A DNA stretch of 64,000 nt. Origin: Anaspis maculata. Its lineage: Eukaryota; Arthropoda; Insecta; Coleoptera; Scraptiidae. A model generated the notes under the pieces. It was not told where the DNA came from. It saw nothing but the letters and a program-made list of their open reading frames with translations, and searched no databases. The translations under genes were made by a program, and so were the position numbers. Shown one piece after another: positions 55,401-64,000 of the stretch (its first letter is position 1; each line of letters begins with the position of its first letter). The stretch is from positions 55,174,012-55,238,011 of the forward strand of contig OX421965.1 of NCBI GenBank assembly GCA_949128115.1, given 5' to 3'.

Positions 55401-58400
55401 GTAAAATAAGCGTTGCGGAATCAATCCCTGTGGGTTTATTTCTTGACAGAATCTTACCATTTAGGTCTTTTTCGATAGCTACAAGGATTTATTTTGGTTT
55501 AAGCCCATTGGCATTTCCAATATCGAAAAATATTTTTTTTGGATTTTGGAAATGCCAATGGGCTCAAACCAAAGTACATCCTTGAAGCTTTCGAAAGAGA
55601 CCTAAATGGTAAAATTCTGTCAAGGAATAAACCCACAGGGATTGATTTCGAAACGCTTCATTTCACCAATTCAACTCCGTCCTTAACCCAATTTGATAAT
55701 AGCCCTGGCTTAGGTCAAAATGACTGAAGTTAATTCCCCCCCCCCCCCCCAATGAGTCAAGAATCGCAACTACGCACTGTAGAGGAAAATTATCTTTCTT
55801 TATTGCCCGGTTTACTAAACGATAATCGATAACTACTCGCCATTTTTATCTGCCTTCTTCGGTACTATCAGCAAAGGGCTTGACAATAGTAGTTTTCATC
55901 AGGTCAAGAGCGCATGCTCACGTTCCTTGCCGGTCGGCAAAAATTCGACCTTCGCGTACTTGCCAGACTCTCGCAGCTCTCTAATCACTCTCCCACTCTA
56001 TACCTCTGGTGCTAGCCGACCCAAACTGTCAAATCTTGCGCATGTCCACCGAAACACAAAATTGTCATGAAAACTACTATTCAGACGTCGATTCCTGAAC
56101 CGACGTTAACAATTTTTCGTTAAGTTAACAATTTAGCAAATATCTTTCTTTATACGTGTTGCCCCTTCTTATGAGCGGATACGACGTGGCAGGGCGGCGG
56201 TCAGGTGTGGTCGGCGTAGTTCTTTGGTGGCATTCAGTTCAGCTTTTTCGGCTCGAGTTTACGAAATTCTCTACGTTTTTCGTGCCGCTCCGTGTATATT
56301 CCGCAGTGTTTTGTTCTGTATTCACGCCGCATCGCACTTTTTATACGCACCAAGTTCGTTGGCTGGTCTGGATCGCCATATGAAGTCTGGTGTTTCGGGT
56401 TACAGAGCAGGTGTAGGTAGCAATTGTAGGTCGACTAATCAGCTCGACTTTAGTATATTCAATAAATCAAGTATTAATTATGCATTACAGTATGATTACA
56501 GTAGGTTAGCTATTTTATTCCTTCTCTTACGTTAAGTCTGAATCCCCTACACTAGATCCATCGACTGTTTCAAGCGTCAAACACCAATTGTTGTCAATCG
56601 AGCGTCATTTTTATTGAACAGCGTGGCCAATTGGGGTTTTCTTGGTCATATTTATTTGCTGCCATGTTTTCACCTTTCATCGCAGTTTCATCCTATGTCA
56701 ACACATGAACCGATTTTTGATAACGAAATTCAGCTTACATAATCATTTTTACGAAATGCTGATCTGATCGCAGGATGTTCCCGAGGTCGTCCGGCGGAAA
56801 GGGCCCCAAGAACTTCGGCCGCTGGGGCTCGCTGAAGGACCGCCGGCAGAGCTCGCAGGCGTCCTTGGCGACCGTGCAGCAGAGCAGGACCAACGTGCGT
56901 AACTCCACGGAATCCGAAAGTGCAATATACGGGGTGCACACGCTGCAGAGGGCGGCGCTGTACATTTTAGGGGAGAAGGCGCAGATGAAAGGCGTGAAGG
57001 TCGAGTCTGCGCCCAAGACTGATTTTATACCTGTAGAATATTACGACGTGCGGCACACGAAGACCGCCTTCAAGAAGCTGATGCGAGCCTGCATACCCAG
57101 TTCGGCGAGCGACGTGCCCGAGCAGAGCTTCCACAAGCTCATCGAAAATTCGGAATGGCTGCAACAAATCCAGGTAAAATATCGTCACGCACCTACCAAT
57201 CGTAAGCTGGCTAATGGACCCGAATCCAAGGCCAAAAGCACAAAAAAAGCCTACCAATTTTTTTTTTTATACAGTACTTCACTTCCCTCAATATTTACTG
57301 TCGAATTGTGTGGTAAAAAAATAAAAATGAGAAATCAAGGAAGGTCCACTTATGTATTACTATGTAGACAAATTTGCATTTTTCAGAACATCATGCAGCT
57401 GAGCGGGGCAGTGGTCGACTTGCTCGACCTGCAGGGCTCCTCAGTGGCCATTTGCCTGGAGGACGGCTGGGACACGACGGCCCAGGTGTCGTCCGTGGCC
57501 CAGCTGTGCCTGGACCCGTACTACCGCACGCTGGAGGGGTTCAGGGTGCTGGTGGAGAAGGAATGGATCGGTTTCGGACACAGGTTCAGCCATCGCAGCA
57601 ATCTCAATGCCAACTCGCAGGCCAGCGGGTTCGCGCCAACGTTCCTCCAGTTCCTCGACGTCGTCCACCAGATCCAGCGGCAATTTCCGATGGCTTTCGA
57701 GTTTAGCGATTTCTACCTTCGCTTCCTGGCCTATCATTCGGTGTCGTGTCGCTTCCGCACGTTCCTGTTCGATTGCGAACTGGAACGCGTGGAGAGCGGC
57801 GTGGCGGCCGTCGAAGACAAGCGCGGTTCGTTGACGTCGCACCACAAAAGCGTTGATACGGTAAGTTTGGAACTGCCAGAGTCCAGTTTTTGTACGTTGG
57901 AAAGTTCCGTGATGCAACACTTTTTTATGTAATTAGCGTTCAGGGAAACCGTAGTATCACACCTTTAATTAGATCGCTTGTTACCCTCTGTCCTTCCGGC
58001 CTAGGGCCAGAAGAACAGTTCTTCTCAGCTCAGCTGGGAGAGGGCTATGTCGACGCTCAGGACAACGCCGGCGTGGCAAAAAGCCCTACAAAACTACAAA
58101 CCGTGCTGTCGCTGCCGTCGTCTTCAAAGGCTGCACCGGGAGTGCGGACGGTAGAGGGAGTCAAACAAGACTTGTTTCGGCAGATCGGGGTGTATTCAAA
58201 TTGCAGAAGGCCTTTAAAAAACTATGTGATTTGGAAATGAAACATAAACAAAGTGTACGACACCGAGCTCCTTTCCGAAGTGAAAATCTGTTCGGTGTGG
58301 CTTCTGTGTTCCTCCAGGATCATCGGCAGCTGGGTCCCACTCCTGCCATAGCAATGCGGTATCCAGGTGGCCCCCAAAAAAGATGTTGCGACTAGCTCAC

Positions 58401-61400
58401 TTGTGTCGTCGTGGCGCCACCGTTGGGGGGAGACTGATGTGGCACCTAGTGCCTTAGTGCAGCGCAGCGGACGCTGAGGTGTGAAGAAGGCAGGAGAGGG
58501 CCCCCAACCGACGTCCTGGAACAACACAGAACACCGCCAGATTAATGAACCTTGACAACATGTGGAATAGAAAATAACAACTAATTTTACTTCGGAGTCA
58601 ACGACCTCGATCAGCTGTGAACACACAGAATGAGGTAACACTTACCGCATGCTCTGCCATGGTAAGAGTAAATTACAAGCATAGCGAACGAATTGGAGAG
58701 GCCGTCTGTATACGCAAATTGAACTGAAGCAAACACTCAGCTTTGTTCGGCGTTTTGGTGAATGAAGTGGACTCGCCACTGTTGGCGGCTTGACCGTCGC
58801 ACCTCTTCGGCGGTGGCTGACGGGGGGTCCACGGCCGTTGTGTCCGATGGCGCGCGCTGGACTGTCAGGCCGGTGGTAGTTCGAGCTGAAAGAGCCGCTC
58901 ACGCCCAAGGCTGATTGACAGCGGCAGCGGCGATATGCGGCAGCAAGGCTCGACATGGTGCACGGGGCGTGTGACAAATTCCTCAGGCGGGATGGGCTCT
59001 CAAGAGCCGAGATAAAAACAGCCGGCGTGCTCCCGGTGTCAGCTGCCAGGGTTCAGCGGAGTCGGCTCGCACGGTCACAAATTCTGCCCCATTCTAGCGG
59101 CCTGAAACACGAATTTCTCGTGACTTCAGCGTCATGCCAAAATCAACCGCTAATTGCTCACCTGGTATTGCTGGCAGAGGCGGCCGCAAATCGCTGCGAT
59201 TTCAGCTACGCATTGCTGGCTGGAAAATTTTGCGACGACTCACGGCTGTCGTGGTAACAGCGGACAGGTGACGTATGCCAGAGCTGCTACTACAACCCCA
59301 TTAAAGAAACTGTTCTGCGAGTTCTACGCAGCAGGGCCGGTCTGGCTCGCTCAAATTTTTGAGCCGTTACACGCTGCAATAATGTTTGCGCTGGAGACCA
59401 CAAACCGCGTGGTACACCGCTCCAGTTTCAATAAAACTCGACTCATGCAATGCGAAGCGAAGTCTATATTTAGATGAATCGGCCCCCGGCCAATTCTGGA
59501 CAAGCTGATAAATCCACTTGGATGACCTTGAGCAAGCCTTTTTGCGTAATACGCCTGCAACCGGCAGTACGGCAATGTGTAGACGATAACCGCCAGCGTG
59601 GGCGGGGGGGACTAGTCAGTAACGAACCAGCGCAAGCACCGGGTATGGATATACCTGCATCTGCGTTGGGGTCTGGCGAAATCCCAATGAACCGTGCGCT
59701 AGGCGGTCCCAGTGCTTGAATGGACCGACGATCAAGCATCTAAACATCACATTGCGGCTCAGTGAGTCCGGCTGGTCTGGGGAGGTGGTATAATCGAGCC
59801 CGAAATCGAGGCCTGCGTGTCAGATCAAACTATAATATGTTCCATCAATTCCCCCCAATAAAATCCATAATTCAGAATAATACCAATGCTTTGAACCAGA
59901 TTTCGGATGACGAAAACATTTATCCGGGTGGAAGAGTGGCCGGCACAAGTTCCGCCGGCACCAATCTCGGACAGAGCGTCTTCGATTACATCGAAAAGCA
60001 GCACGCCAGGACGCCGATGTTCTTCAACTTCATGTACACTCCGGATTTCGAGCATCCCGTTTTGAGGCCGCAGTCCCACCTGCCGTGCCTGGAAGTCTGG
60101 CAGTACTACTTGGATGAGAACCTCCATCACGGACCCGAGTACGATCTGGAAATCATCCAGCTGGACAGCCAGCAAGAGGAGGAGGCCGAGGCCGCCGACG
60201 GAATCTCGAATAAATCTTCCAGAAAAATCATCACTCTGGGGTAGGTTTTCTAAAAAATTCTACTGCAGTTTAATACCAAGAGTTTCATTTCTCGTCCCTC
60301 CGAAGCCTCTTGGGTTTCTGCTTTGTTGTCATGTTTTTTCGTGTAGCAATTTTTTTTATTCAGTTTGGAAACTTCGGTGATCTCATGATATATTTAGAAT
60401 CTACACGTGTATTGTGAAGGGGTCGCAATTTCCACTCTCCGCCATCGTAATGAAACTTGGAACATACTTGGAATTAACGAGTGCTTTTCTTTTGTTCAAG
60501 ATATGACTGCGTCAACAAAAGCGTACCGGATGCGTTCAGCCATTTGCTGGAGGAAATTCACAGGCTGGAAACCGAACTCGGCCACCTTCCGCAGAAGTGG
60601 AAGGTTTTATGGGACAAGCTCGAACTGCCGACCACTGATTCTCTGACGGTAATATTTCGAAATTCGTAGTGGAAAAGTGTAAACTGACGGCGCAAGTATT
60701 TTGCAGAGACATGCCTCTTTCAGCACGGCTTTAGTTCGCTCACATGGTAGGTTGGTCCATAAGCGCTCGACTCTGGAAATTCTGATGAGAGGGAAAATGG
60801 TCGGCGCGGCAGAAACCTCTCTGGTCTACTCCCATCCGCATCGATTCGAAAAATACAATTACACCACGCCGACGTACTGCGATCATTGTACCAACTTACT
60901 GTGGGGTCCAGTAAAGGTAAACCCTACCATAAGCTGCGAGAATCAGAACAGAAATGATTTTTTTTTAATTTCCGGCAGACCGGCATGAGGTGCATGGATT
61001 GCGGGTACAGTTGCCACGAGAAGTGCATGGAAGGTGTGCCAAAAAATTGTACGAAATACAAAGCCATCGCCGACAACAGCACTTCTCAGACAATAGCTGG
61101 TAGTGGAGGCGACAATGGATCCGTCAGTTCAGGTCAGTTTGTCCTATTCTTGTATTCTGGGTGCTAGTTCAAAGGACCTTGCATATTATTGCACCGCGTT
61201 GCCACTTGGTACAGTTGTTCATCGGATACCTAGGAATAATTTCAGAAGAAGCGGCGACCACCACAATTTCTCTTAAAGGCTAAGGGGCCACTTTCGCGGT
61301 AGCGGCACAAACGGTGCATTCAGGCAATGGAAAGCCGGCGGCACAAACGGTGCATTCAGACGATGGAAAGCGGTGGCGGTGCAAACGGTGCACAGGAGAT

Positions 61401-63135
61401 GGAAAGCTGTGGCGGCACAAGTGGAGCAGTCAGGCGATGTAAAGCGGTGGCGCCGGAAAGGCAGGCGGCATCAAGCGGAACGCCGTACGAAGCGGTGCAT
61501 TCGGGCGATAGAAAACGATGGCGGCATCGAGCCGAGCGCTTGTTGCGCGAAAACGAACGGGTAACCTCAAAAACCACGCGATGGGCCATCAGTACAAATA
61601 CCTCAATTTGTAATATTGCAATATTCGGAGGTAGTGACTCCTCGGCCCCCTAAGGGAAATTTCGGTAGTTGCCGCTTCTGAAATCATTCTTAATCTTACA
61701 CGTCTTATAAATAACTGTACTAAATGGCAACGCCGTAACAAAATACAACAATTTTTTTCTCTTAACCTTCGGACTGCATGTGTAACAGTCGTTGAAAATT
61801 TGAAATTCCAGGCAGCGCAAGACAAACATCTAGTCAACAATATTACGATCAGTTTTCATCAAACGTCGCCGAAAATCGCACTCACGAAGGTTACTTGTAC
61901 AAGCGCGGCGCCCTTTTGAAAGGCTGGAAGCAGAGATGGTTCGTTTTGGACTCCATCAAGCATCAGTTGCGCTATTACGACGCCATGGAGGATTCGCATT
62001 ATAAAGGTTACATTGGTATGTGCATTTCCCGTTGTCTAGATGGTGCAGAAATTATTTTCAAAGTTTTGCAGATTTAGCCGAAGTTATGTCAGTTTCGCCT
62101 GCTACCCCCGCTCCTGGTCCCCCAAAGAAAACGGACGATAAGTCGTTCTTTGATGTAAGTATACTTGTTGTTGAATGTTGAAAGTAAGAACCATCAAGTG
62201 GACCTCGATTCTGGCTTGATTGCAATGGGGACTGGTGTCATAAATTCACGCGTGCCTCCTTTCCTATTCTGACTTAACCCAGACATGTTTCTTGTAGTTG
62301 TACAATTTTCTAACTCTTCGACTTGTAATTTTGAATCAACATACTCCCAAAAAATAATCGAAATGCGTTTTCTTCACTGCGACTACTTGCTTCATGATTC
62401 CGTTTTTCATAAAATGTATCCTCGTTTTCACTTTCTCTTCTGCTATTTATTACATTATCAACATTTTCAGTAAAAGTTGACCTTATAAACGGAAATTTTC
62501 ATCGAAAAATGGTTTCGTCTTTTTTTATTGTGAACATATTATGAAGTTGTGTGGATACATAAATCTTCTTCACTTTTTTTATATTTGTCATATTTAAGAA
62601 TATGTTACAGCTGTTTCATCCCATATCGCTTGAATGGGATGAAACAACTGTAACCTAGTCTTCAATAAAGCGAATGTAAGCAAAGCAAAGAAGCTTACAT
62701 ACACCACAACCATTATTTCTCAAATTAATTCCACTTATCAACCATTAGTCGTTACTTACTTCTCTTGAAAAACTTCAACTGACCAGACACTTCCCACAGA
62801 CATGCGTTTCGTTACAATTAAAAAACTTACAGTGTCAAAGTACAATCTCCCTGAACCATGTGGAAAAACACTTCACAGGTCTAGGGTTCCTCTTGTCATT
62901 TGTCCATTATCAGTCGTTTCACCTAAGCTGGGTTAGGGTGGCATTACGTTTGCATTTTGCTGTCATTGAGTTTCAGAATTGAGTTACATTCGAATTCGAA
63001 ACGTTGAGCCAATGGCGTTAAATGCAACAACTTATTTTTCAGTTACGCACTAGTCGTCGCACCTACAATTTTTGCGCAGCAGACGCTGCAACAGCACAAG
63101 AATGGATCGAGAAGCTGCAAGCTTGTCTACAATAA
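31383..63135 (+). CDS. Sbf: SET-binding factor (MTMR5/MTMR13 pseudophosphatase)
   Basis: Twenty coding exons with consistent phases give 2029 aa: 31383-31437, 31493-31578, 31639-31794, 33390-33518, 33570-33789, 33849-34090, 43838-44526, 46685-46763, 46821-47141, 47194-48052, 52980-54102, 56774-57173, 57387-57860, 59876-60240, 60501-60648, 60707-60916, 60979-61132, 61812-62015, 62072-62154, 63043-63135. Order of regions: DENN (about 1-480), SBF2 (about 545-760), GRAM (about 880-980), myotubularin-like (about 1100-1630), C1 (about 1827-1877), PH (about 1925-2028). In the family the DENN part is a Rab exchange factor, and the inactive phosphatase pairs with active myotubularins in endosomal phosphoinositide control. 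The P-loop Cys and Arg are Leu1477 and Thr1483, so catalysis is not expected. Least certain are the exon 3 donor, exon 8 and the exon 14 start. Confidence 0.95.
31493..31578 (+). CDS. Sbf: Sbf exon 2 (uDENN)
   Basis: Between ttttcag and gtatgt. It encodes [17 protein letters not shown] and onward, the conserved RFPxKDW block. Short flanking introns (55 and 60 nt). Confidence 0.9.
31639..31794 (+). CDS. Sbf: Sbf exon 3 (uDENN), GC donor
   Basis: Encodes [19 protein letters not shown] through [14 protein letters not shown] to PVDE. The only exit that keeps the frame with exon 4 is GAG/gcaagt, a GC-AG intron. The nearby gttagt at 31812 would shift the frame. Confidence 0.85.
31795..33389 (+). 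other. Sbf: Sbf intron 3 (1.6 kb)
   Basis: GC-AG intron. AT-rich, with no mobile element and no hidden exon that I can see. Confidence 0.75.
33390..33518 (+). CDS. Sbf: Sbf exon 4 (cDENN start)
   Basis: Between attacag and gtaggt, phase 0 at both ends. Encodes EEDAVEGE then [19 protein letters not shown], a strongly conserved DENN core. Confidence 0.9.
33570..33789 (+). CDS. Sbf: Sbf exon 5 (cDENN)
   Basis: Encodes [20 protein letters not shown], then [18 protein letters not shown] and LLFHQL. Ends with one base of a Gly codon. Confidence 0.92.
33849..34090 (+). CDS. Sbf: Sbf exon 6 (cDENN end)
   Basis: Encodes [20 protein letters not shown] and [13 protein letters not shown], typical DENN blocks. 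Donor ctg/gtaaga. Confidence 0.93.
34865..35075. mobile_element. hAT-like MITE with 8-bp target duplication
   Basis: The ends cagggccgggccta and ggcccggccctg are hAT-like. The flanks are ggtatatt (34857-34864) and agtatatt (35076-35083), an 8-bp duplication with one difference. Inside are repeated gtggcacgcaggcgg motifs and a run of G at about 35017. Confidence 0.8.
35877..36466. mobile_element. TA-flanked foldback element (CAGGGTG family)
   Basis: The ends are cagggtgtttcagtgacctt and its inverse, with TA flanks. Inverted arms include tgcataatacttcgggaggt and gagttacagcccctcaaagg. 590 bp, no transposase. Confidence 0.88.
37659..40532. mobile_element. TA-flanked CAGGGTG element with nested insert
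   Basis: Ends cagggtgatccaccaccaaa and its inverse, TA flanks, and inverted arms of several hundred bp. The inner palindrome is centred near 38280. 38651-40299 is a second, different element inserted into the right arm. Without it the host is about 1.2 kb. Confidence 0.87.
38651..40299. mobile_element. TA-flanked 1.65-kb foldback element, copy 2 (nested)
   Basis: Same ends (gtacaggaaaaatagta, cctgtac), TA flanks and internal palindrome as 28255-29901. It interrupts the host arm between tttgaactgtttgata and taaggcgatg, which are contiguous in the inverse arm near 37880. Confidence 0.88.
40634..41641. mobile_element. TA-flanked CAGGGTGGTCC element, diverged
   Basis: Ends cagggtggtccatcc and ggatggaccaccccg (one mismatch), TA flanks, 1008 bp. 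An inner inverted pair covers about 40733-40805 and 40930-41010 (gacagacaagc / gcttgtctgtc). Confidence 0.8.
42261..43493. mobile_element. Foldback element with inverted 15-bp arrays
   Basis: Nine copies of ggacaattcttcgc (42270-42404) at the left are mirrored by nine inverted copies (43350-43484) at the right. The outer ends are agggtg and cacccct-like cct. Both flanks read ttgc, a likely 4-bp target duplication. The 0.9-kb interior is a degenerate minisatellite of about 41 bp (gccctattgagcccccttgt type). No protein frame is credible. Confidence 0.8.
42430..43340. repeat. Degenerate 41-bp minisatellite
   Basis: Around fifteen to twenty diverged units share gagccctat, agcccccttgt and a T/G-rich tail (for example near 42750, 42791, 42908, 43027 and 43069). 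Spacing is mostly 41-42 bp. Confidence 0.7.
43838..44526 (+). CDS. Sbf: Sbf exon 7 (dDENN)
   Basis: Starts [18 protein letters not shown] after tttccag. Carries [18 protein letters not shown] and [13 protein letters not shown]. Ends LKS plus two bases before gtgaga. Confidence 0.94.
44527..46684 (+). other. Sbf: Sbf intron 7 (2.2 kb)
   Basis: It contains a 240-bp palindromic element and otherwise AT-rich sequence. No exon is seen before 46685. Confidence 0.75.
45991..46230. mobile_element. Palindromic MITE, 240 bp
   Basis: Outer inverted ends cggttgcagccattataaag and ctttgaaaaggccgcaacgg flank a strong inner palindrome (gtaagtcacaacagttgtgg / ccacaactgttgtgacttac). Confidence 0.75.
46685..46763 (+). 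CDS. Sbf: Sbf exon 8 (small linker exon)
   Basis: 79 bp between acctag and gtaccg. It supplies R-IVPMGP ... NSARRLE, the family's linker, and converts phase 2 of exon 7 to phase 0 of exon 9. The splice sites are weak, but frame and similarity agree. Confidence 0.75.
46821..47141 (+). CDS. Sbf: Sbf exon 9 (SBF2 domain)
   Basis: Encodes [31 protein letters not shown] and [12 protein letters not shown] to QFAYTCIQ. Donor cag/gtaaaa. Confidence 0.94.
47194..48052 (+). CDS. Sbf: Sbf exon 10 (SBF2 end, GRAM)
   Basis: Starts [20 protein letters not shown]. Includes [36 protein letters not shown] and [13 protein letters not shown]. Ends F plus one base before gtaagt. Confidence 0.95.
48904..49124. 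mobile_element. Long perfect-stem palindromic element
   Basis: Arms of about 80 bp pair almost perfectly (accaccatcgaaacccaaca / tgttgggtttcgatggtggt; cgtgtttcgacctattt / aaataggtcgaaacacg) around a 50-bp loop. Confidence 0.8.
49990..50430 (-). pseudogene. Non-LTR retrotransposon 3' relic
   Basis: The minus strand at 50426-50187 encodes GHCSLMKD then a CRLC ... HILCQC zinc-knuckle-like block, typical of the end of pol in I/R1/Jockey-type elements. Similarity to the same reading continues after a frame change near 50200. The rest of pol is absent. Confidence 0.55.
52980..54102 (+). CDS. Sbf: Sbf exon 11 (myotubularin-like, N-part)
   Basis: Starts [20 protein letters not shown]. Includes [32 protein letters not shown] and the C-R-C-Y-R-Q-G-R block where active family members bind substrate. 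Ends two bases into an Ala codon. Confidence 0.95.
55020..55880 (-). pseudogene. Ty3/gypsy reverse-transcriptase relic
   Basis: The minus strand shows ordered reverse-transcriptase pieces: a VPKK and VVIDYR-like block (about 55875-55800), a [13 protein letters not shown] block (about 55720-55700) and the YLDD box with KCKF (55210-55075). Frameshifts and a stop break it. 55368-55704 is an inverted insertion that splits it. Confidence 0.7.
55368..55704. mobile_element. Foldback insertion in the RT relic
   Basis: Inverted arms share aaggacggagtt, aatcaatccctgtgggttta and agcccattggcatttcca around a short AT-rich loop. The interrupted coding resumes on the far side. Confidence 0.65.
56774..57173 (+). 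CDS. Sbf: Sbf exon 12 (myotubularin-like)
   Basis: After atcgcag. Encodes [39 protein letters not shown] and [11 protein letters not shown]. Donor cag/gtaaaa. Confidence 0.94.
57387..57860 (+). CDS. Sbf: Sbf exon 13 (inactive phosphatase core)
   Basis: Encodes [17 protein letters not shown], the degenerate HCSDGWDR-type P-loop (Cys to Leu, Arg to Thr), then [20 protein letters not shown] and [20 protein letters not shown]. Donor acg/gtaagt. Confidence 0.95.
57861..59875 (+). other. Sbf: Sbf intron 13 (2.0 kb)
   Basis: Unusually GC-rich for an intron here. 57950-59480 may be a decayed retroelement: TGGCGCCACCGTTGGGG at 58412 is reminiscent of a primer site, but I found no LTR pair. It is followed by a relative of the 131-bp repeat. 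Confidence 0.55.
59520..59775. repeat. Interrupted monomer of the 131-bp repeat family
   Basis: In inverted orientation to 8509-9035: ggatgaccttgagcaagcc, gtaatacgcctgcaaccggc and attgcggctcagtgagtccg match the unit. About 150 bp of unrelated DNA splits it (about 59577-59727). Confidence 0.7.
59876..60240 (+). CDS. Sbf: Sbf exon 14
   Basis: Encodes [20 protein letters not shown] and [19 protein letters not shown], the end of the myotubularin-like domain. The acceptor is either ataattcag (59875) or gaaccag (59899); both keep the frame, so the first eight residues are uncertain. Confidence 0.85.
60501..60648 (+). CDS. Sbf: Sbf exon 15 (coiled-coil)
   Basis: Encodes [20 protein letters not shown] and [13 protein letters not shown], a conserved helical segment. 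Donor acg/gtaata. Confidence 0.9.
60707..60916 (+). CDS. Sbf: Sbf exon 16 (C1, first half)
   Basis: Ends [26 protein letters not shown], the first half of a C1 zinc finger (H ... C-x2-C). Donor aag/gtaaac. Confidence 0.93.
60979..61132 (+). CDS. Sbf: Sbf exon 17 (C1, second half)
   Basis: [20 protein letters not shown] supplies C-x2-C, H-x2-C and the final Cys, so the C1 ligand set is complete. A Ser/Gly-rich linker follows. Confidence 0.93.
61133..61811 (+). other. Sbf: Sbf intron 17
   Basis: Contains imperfect repeats of ggaaagcggtggcggc-like sequence at about 61325-61540, with cggcacaaacggtgcattca twice. They look like a short degenerate tandem array, not coding. Confidence 0.7.
61812..62015 (+). 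CDS. Sbf: Sbf exon 18 (PH, first part)
   Basis: Encodes [20 protein letters not shown], then [16 protein letters not shown], a clear PH-domain start. Ends one base into an Asp codon. Confidence 0.95.
62072..62154 (+). CDS. Sbf: Sbf exon 19 (PH, middle)
   Basis: Encodes [20 protein letters not shown] and DDKSFFD. Donor gat/gtaagt. Confidence 0.93.
62155..63042 (+). other. Sbf: Sbf intron 19
   Basis: AT-rich, with a compact hairpin at 62604-62654. No other feature recognised. Confidence 0.8.
62604..62654. other. Compact hairpin in Sbf intron 19
   Basis: gttacagctgtttcatccca is repeated inverted as tgggatgaaacaactgtaac, a 21-bp stem with one mismatch and a 9-nt loop. It could be a tiny MITE or a small-RNA hairpin. 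Confidence 0.45.
63043..63135 (+). CDS. Sbf: Sbf exon 20 (PH end, stop)
   Basis: Encodes [20 protein letters not shown] and [10 protein letters not shown], then TAA. It holds the Trp-containing C-terminal PH helix. Confidence 0.95.
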   Translation, partial: LRTSRRTYNFCAADAATAQEWIEKLQACLQ

Positions 63136-64000
63136 ACAAATACTCCATACCCAAAGTTAATTTATAGTCAAGAGAATCCTATTCACGATAGGTTGACAAT
63201 AAATATTTTCATTTAGTCATTATTATTTATATTTTTATATATAACAAAACGCAAAGTCTATGCACAAATTATATTTTGTTTTTTTTTTTCAATCTTCGCT
63301 TTATATTCTATTTTCGTCTCTGGTTCATGTCGTACTGTTCTTTTGAAAAAATTAACTATAGAAAATAATTTTACGTAACTTAACCCAGGCGCTCAAATAA
63401 TACTAATTGTAAGAAAAGATGCCGATTGAATTCCATTTCAAGAAGGTCGATCAAATTGGCAACTTTTCACTATGTAGATCTCTATGATTTCAGCATTGAT
63501 ATTTCATGTTGTGGCACAAGTCATGTTGTTGATCTTTAGTAAATAATAACAATTCCTATATATTTTATGCTCTCTGTTCAATATCACATGACCATATCAG
63601 TGTTGTTAATTTGAATTATTGTATCAAGATTTCATTGTTATAATTTACATATCATTTATTTCACATGTCCCCTGTATGTATGTGTACTACATTCCGTGTT
63701 TATTAACCTGATATTCGAGAATAATTCTTTATTTCAACACAGGAAGCCTCAGAAAACAAAACGCCTTTATTCTGGAATATCGCAAATAATAGCTTAAGTG
63801 GAGATCGCTGTTATATTTGTGATATATTATTGTTATTGTTTAGGTCCTTTACTTATGTTAACATGTCTCAAAGTATATTTCCTAGCTTGAACTGCGATGT
63901 GGAATAAACTGCCAAAGTTAATAATGTTTCGTCTTTCATTCACTTGATTAGGGTCGTATTGACAAAACGGCGAAATTTTAAGTAAATTTTGCAAGCCAAA
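63136..64000 (+). other. Sbf 3' UTR and downstream DNA
   Basis: The first AATAAA is at 63198-63203, so a short 3' UTR is possible. Other AT-rich signals follow. No further gene is seen to the window end. Confidence 0.55.

Larger units (their letters stand above)
54103..56773 (+). other. Sbf: Sbf intron 11 (2.7 kb)
   Basis: gtaagt to atcgcag. It contains a gypsy-type reverse-transcriptase relic interrupted by a foldback (55020-55880). A poly-C run lies at about 55738. 55900-56700 has no recognisable element or exon. Confidence 0.8.

Noticed and set aside
58412..58428. Primer-binding site of a second LTR element
   Set aside because: The match to the tRNA-Lys site is partial and no LTR pair or retroelement domain was found nearby; kept only as a weak hint.

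Overview
The window is nuclear DNA of an animal, most likely an insect. Its three genes are conserved metazoan genes, split by GT-AG introns. They sit in AT-rich, repeat-dense DNA full of TA-flanked foldback transposons, a Ty3/gypsy-type LTR element and hAT-like and tRNA-derived elements. Coding exons are clearly more GC-rich than the DNA around them. I cannot name the species.

Layout. 1-5519: foldback repeats, including a 2.5-kb element built of inverted arrays of a 133-bp unit. 5600-24925 (+): a UBR1/UBR2-type N-recognin E3 ubiquitin ligase in two coding exons (190 + 1583 codons), separated by a 13.1-kb intron packed with mobile DNA. That intron holds a 131-bp tandem array, a tRNA-like SINE head, nested TA-target elements and a non-autonomous gypsy-type element with identical 381-bp LTRs, one of which carries a newer insertion. 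25324-30577 (-): Rab33, three coding exons, 217 aa, tail-to-tail with Ubr. 30686-31382: short head-to-head promoter region with three TGACGT boxes. 31383-63135 (+): Sbf (MTMR5/MTMR13 family), reconstructed here as 20 coding exons with consistent phase giving 2029 aa: DENN, SBF2, GRAM, catalytically dead myotubularin, C1 and PH regions. Its introns hold most of the remaining transposons, including a foldback element with nine 15-bp repeats at each end around a 41-bp minisatellite.

Function. Ubr marks N-degron substrates for the proteasome. Rab33 and Sbf both belong to membrane traffic: Rab33 is a Golgi/autophagy GTPase, and Sbf proteins carry a Rab exchange (DENN) domain and control phosphoinositide phosphatases. 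The shared Rab33/Sbf promoter is therefore suggestive, but any functional link is inference. The most unusual content is the mobile DNA: several foldback architectures, nested insertions that give relative ages, and signs of very recent activity.
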